10,075 nucleotides of DNA from Euryarchaeota archaeon UBA13 (GTDB lineage Archaea; Thermoplasmatota; Poseidoniia; Poseidoniales; Poseidoniaceae), in contig DAHU01000091.1 of NCBI GenBank assembly GCA_002495945.1, positions 3,014-13,088 of the forward strand, given 5' to 3'. This document shows positions 7,308 through 10,075 of this stretch, in pieces. A model generated the notes under the pieces. It saw only the letters and a program-made list of their open reading frames with translations. It was not told the DNA's origin and ran no database searches. The translations under genes were made by a program, and so were the position numbers. The first letter of the stretch is position 1; each line of letters opens with the position of its first letter.

Positions 7308-7313
7308 GGTGAT
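7306..7313 (+). promoter_or_regulatory. Extended Shine-Dalgarno directing a TTG start
   Basis: GAGGTGAT is an eight-base perfect complement of AUCACCUC near the 3' end of 16S rRNA. It overlaps the fabI stop codon (TGA at 7305-7307) and sits 3 nt before TTG 7317. No in-frame start exists between the fabI stop and this TTG, so the site fixes the start of the synthase. Confidence 0.75.
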
Positions 7314-7316
7314 AGT

Positions 7317-10075
7317 TTGAAAATTACGGCAGCAGATGGTAAAGTCGCTGAGGGCTTGGAACAAGCCCGATTCGAACCAATTGCAGTAATTGGATTGGGG
7401 GCAATAATGCCAGACGCTGAAAATATCAATCAGTTTTGGCAAAATATCCAACAGGGCAAAGTTAGTATCAAAACTGTTGAACCTAGTCGCTGGCCGGGGA
7501 AAATCGAGGATTTTTGGAAAGTTGGTGGCCCGGGTGATGTTGAAGAAGGATTCACCTACTCCAAGATTGGTGCATTTGTCGAGAACTTCGAATTCAATTG
7601 GCGACGATGGCGTCAGCCTCCCGGGACTTTAGGGCAGATTGACCCTTGCCAGTTGTGGGCAGTCGAGGTATCCGCTGCAGCTCTCGAACAATCCGGATAC
7701 GATGGAGAATCGAAGGATTTTGACCGTTCTAAGTGCGGAGTTATTTTTGCTAATGCATTAGGCGGAGAAAATCGAAATTTATCAAATATCAGAGTTTGGT
7801 CAAATCACACCAAGAACGTGGCAATAAAACACGGTCTGCCACAAGAAAACGCCAAAGGTTTCCAAGATGAAATTGTCGAGCACAGCCCAAGAATCGATGA
7901 AGACACAATGCCGGGAGAATTAGCAAACGTTGTTTCAGGCAGAGTCGCAAATTTACTCAATCTACAAGGGCCAAATTATGCTACAGATGCAGCCTGTGCG
8001 TCCTCAATGGCCGCTATTCTAGACGCATGCAGGCTGCTGCAAAATAGGCAGGTCGACTTGATGATTGCCGGAGCTTCAGACCGAACCATGGACCCTGCTA
8101 CATTTGCCAAATTCAGTGCGATAGGGGCTCTCTCACCGAGTCATTCTACGCCGTTCGATGCTAAAGCAAATGGTTTTGTCATGGGTGAAGGCGCAGGTGC
8201 CTTAGTTCTCAAGAGACTGTCAGAAGCAATAGATGATGGCGACACTATTCATGCGGTGATAAGAGGCGTAGGTGGCTCGTCAGACGGACGCGGCAAAGGC
8301 ATCACTGCACCAAGTCAGCGTGGTCAAATTCAAGCGATTGCGCGAGCCTACCAACAAGCAGGCTATGAGCCCTCAACAGTTGGTTTAGTCGAAGCACATG
8401 GTACTTCCACAAAAGTTGGTGACGCAACTGAGTTATCTTCGCTATCGACCTTGTGGACTGGGCTTGCAGGCGGTGACCAAGTTGCGGTTGGTTCGATAAA
8501 ATCACAAATTGGTCATTTGAAAGCAGCAGCAGGTATTGCAGGTGTAATGAAGGCAATCATGGCCTTACATACCAGCACAATTCCTCCATCAGCAGGCTTT
8601 GAAACTCCCAATCCAACAGTTGAATGGAATAATATCCCGTTCTATGTTCCCACTCAGGCCAGTCAATGGGTAAAACCCCAGCAACACCCTCGTCGAGCCG
8701 GCATCTCTTCGTTTGGTTTCGGTGGGACCAATTTCCACATTGCTCTTGAAGCGTATGAACAAGAATACCACGCCAGCTTAATTGCTGGATGGAATGAACC
8801 AATAGCAGGCAACCATTCTACGTCAAGTTCAATAAAATCAATACTAGATATAACCGCAAAGCCAAGTCTTACTCATGAGGCATTAAAGTCGATAGAGGGT
8901 GGATTGATTCTAATCTCAGCAGGCACTGTGGCTGGCTTGGTAGGCAAACTCCAGAATCTTTCATTTGATGGACCATCCTTTGACGAAGACCCGTGTGGCA
9001 GAAGACTATCCAATGAATTATTCCAAGCCTCTCAATTTAACAAATCAGACAAGTTAAGGATGGCGATAGTAGCAACATCTTGGCAAGATTTCAATAAACG
9101 CTTAGCTTTAGCAATCAAGGCTATTGATGACAAGGCAAAATGGGGTTTTCTGCAATCTCAAGGAGTCTTTGTTACCGATGAAGCAATCATGCCAGCCGAA
9201 GCAAAAATTGCCCACATGTATCCCGGTCAAGGAAGCCAATATGTGGGCATGACATACGATTTATTCCAGCGTTATAGTTCAGTTCAGAGGGTTTGGGAGC
9301 AATCAGACCAAACCATGGTTGACGTGCTTGACGGTGAAACACTTTCCAGTTTCGTACTGAGAAATAACTTGTCAAAAGAAGAATTGATTGAATCAGAACA
9401 TAAACTCAAGCAAACAGAGTATACTCAGCCTGCGATGTTGACAGCAGATCTTGCTATTGAGCGATTGCTCAACGCCCATGGCCAAAAGCCTGACATGGTT
9501 GCTGGGCATTCACTCGGAGAATACGCTGCGTTGATGTCTTCCGGTATTCTAAACATGGACGGTGCATTGAGAGCATCAGCAGCAAGAGGTACCGAAATGG
9601 GTTCGGTACAAATCGATGATAAGGGCTTGATGGCGAGCGTTACTGCACCATACTCCGAGGTTGCAAAGGTTTTGCAAGAGACTGACGGATACGTAATTGC
9701 AGCAAATAAAAATTCACCTAAGATGACAGTCATAGCTGGTGAAAGTGCGCCAGTAAAGGCTGCAATGAGTGCGTTTGAGGCCAAAGGCTTCTCGACAACA
9801 CAACTAGCAACATCTCACGCATTTCACTCCCGCATCGTTGCACCAGCCAACGAACCGTTGCGTAGGTTTTTGGAAACGTTAGAGATCAATTGGCCACAGA
9901 TTCCAATAACCGCAAATTATGACGGAGAATTCTACGCAATGAGTGGCGATGATGCAAAATCCTCAGTATTAGAGAAATTAGCACCTCAAATGGCTTCATC
10001 GGTTGAATGGACCTCACAAATGGAGAAGATGTACGATTCTGGTGCTAGAATCTTCATCGAAGTAGGTCCAAAGCG
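7317..10075 (+). CDS. PfaA-like type I fatty acid/polyketide synthase, KS-AT part (3' partial)
   Basis: The frame is open from TTG 7317 to the right edge: 919 whole codons without a stop, so the C-terminus is missing. A ketosynthase fills about residues 22-480: start PIAVIGLGAIMPDA, nucleophile Cys227 in DAACASS, His361 in EAHGTST, His400 in IGHLKAA, and FGFGGTNFH near its end. The PGELANVVSGRVAN stretch before the Cys and the APSQRGQ/AYQQAGY stretch before EAHGT resemble PUFA-synthase PfaA more than modular PKS. After a linker (about 480-630) comes an acyltransferase: PGQGSQYVGM, TQPAM, nucleophile Ser732 in GHSLGEYAAL, the Arg-containing AARGTEMG, His837 in SHAFHSR and EVGPK at the edge. 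HAFH is the malonyl-type signature. PfaA continues with tandem ACPs and a ketoreductase, expected beyond the window. It condenses malonyl units on ACP, and the adjacent FabI could supply enoyl reduction. Other iterative type I PKS/FAS classes remain possible. Confidence 0.92.
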   Translation, partial: MKITAADGKVAEGLEQARFEPIAVIGLGAIMPDAENINQFWQNIQQGKVSIKTVEPSRWPGKIEDFWKVGGPGDVEEGFTYSKIGAFVENFEFNWRRWRQPPGTLGQIDPCQLWAVEVSAAALEQSGYDGESKDFDRSKCGVIFANALGGENRNLSNIRVWSNHTKNVAIKHGLPQENAKGFQDEIVEHSPRIDEDTMPGELANVVSGRVANLLNLQGPNYATDAACASSMAAILDACRLLQNRQVDLMIAGASDRTMDPATFAKFSAIGALSPSHSTPFDAKANGFVMGEGAGALVLKRLSEAIDDGDTIHAVIRGVGGSSDGRGKGITAPSQRGQIQAIARAYQQAGYEPSTVGLVEAHGTSTKVGDATELSSLSTLWTGLAGGDQVAVGSIKSQIGHLKAAAGIAGVMKAIMALHTSTIPPSAGFETPNPTVEWNNIPFYVPTQASQWVKPQQHPRRAGISSFGFGGTNFHIALEAYEQEYHASLIAGWNEPIAGNHSTSSSIKSILDITAKPSLTHEALKSIEGGLILISAGTVAGLVGKLQNLSFDGPSFDEDPCGRRLSNELFQASQFNKSDKLRMAIVATSWQDFNKRLALAIKAIDDKAKWGFLQSQGVFVTDEAIMPAEAKIAHMYPGQGSQYVGMTYDLFQRYSSVQRVWEQSDQTMVDVLDGETLSSFVLRNNLSKEELIESEHKLKQTEYTQPAMLTADLAIERLLNAHGQKPDMVAGHSLGEYAALMSSGILNMDGALRASAARGTEMGSVQIDDKGLMASVTAPYSEVAKVLQETDGYVIAANKNSPKMTVIAGESAPVKAAMSAFEAKGFSTTQLATSHAFHSRIVAPANEPLRRFLETLEINWPQIPITANYDGEFYAMSGDDAKSSVLEKLAPQMASSVEWTSQMEKMYDSGARIFIEVGPK

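Noticed and set aside
8302..8802. Minus-strand open frames of 60-84 codons inside the synthase (also at 9187-9784)
   Set aside because: They lie opposite highly conserved KS and AT motifs, have no recognisable product or ribosome site, and are shadows of the coding strand.
1..10075. tRNA, rRNA, CRISPR array, insertion sequence or attachment site
   Set aside because: I looked for these on both strands by eye and saw no cloverleaf, spaced repeats, transposase motifs or terminal inverted repeats.

Overview
The window reads as a fragment of an uncultured archaeon, most plausibly a marine planktonic euryarchaeote of the Marine Group II/III (Poseidoniales-like) type. The evidence is a divergent TATA-binding-protein-fold gene, a metal-dependent hydrolase that resembles the archaeal COG1831 branch of the TatD superfamily, and two large acidic surface proteins anchored by one C-terminal membrane helix with Asp/Glu-rich tails. 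The taxonomic call is an inference from gene types, because there is no rRNA or other marker here. All seven genes lie on the + strand, are densely packed, and the six visible stop codons are all TGA.

Positions 1-5240 form one compact run: the 3' part of a giant extracellular protein (cut by the left edge), an unrecognised soluble protein 10 nt later, the TBP-like protein (1-nt TGATG overlap), and the TatD-like hydrolase (8 nt after, or overlapping by 4 nt if GTG is used). The spacing suggests co-transcription and translational coupling. After a 64-nt gap comes a secreted/membrane-anchored protein with two predicted beta-sandwich domains and a very acidic repeated C-terminal tail (5305-6393).

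Positions 6394-6512 are the only substantial non-coding stretch (119 nt). It holds a hairpin followed by several T-tracts (probable terminator) and then two interleaved perfect 6-bp inverted repeats, a good candidate operator for the next transcription unit.

Positions 6513-10075 hold that second unit: a complete FabI-type enoyl-ACP reductase with all catalytic residues, followed 9 nt later by the start of a large PfaA-like type I fatty acid/polyketide synthase (KS then malonyl-type AT, running off the right edge). The synthase begins at a TTG codon directly behind an unusually long Shine-Dalgarno match. Together the two genes point to bacterial-style acyl-chain synthesis (PUFA-synthase-like iterative chain building plus full enoyl reduction) inside an archaeal genome, whose own membrane lipids should be isoprenoid. 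This is the most interesting system in the window.
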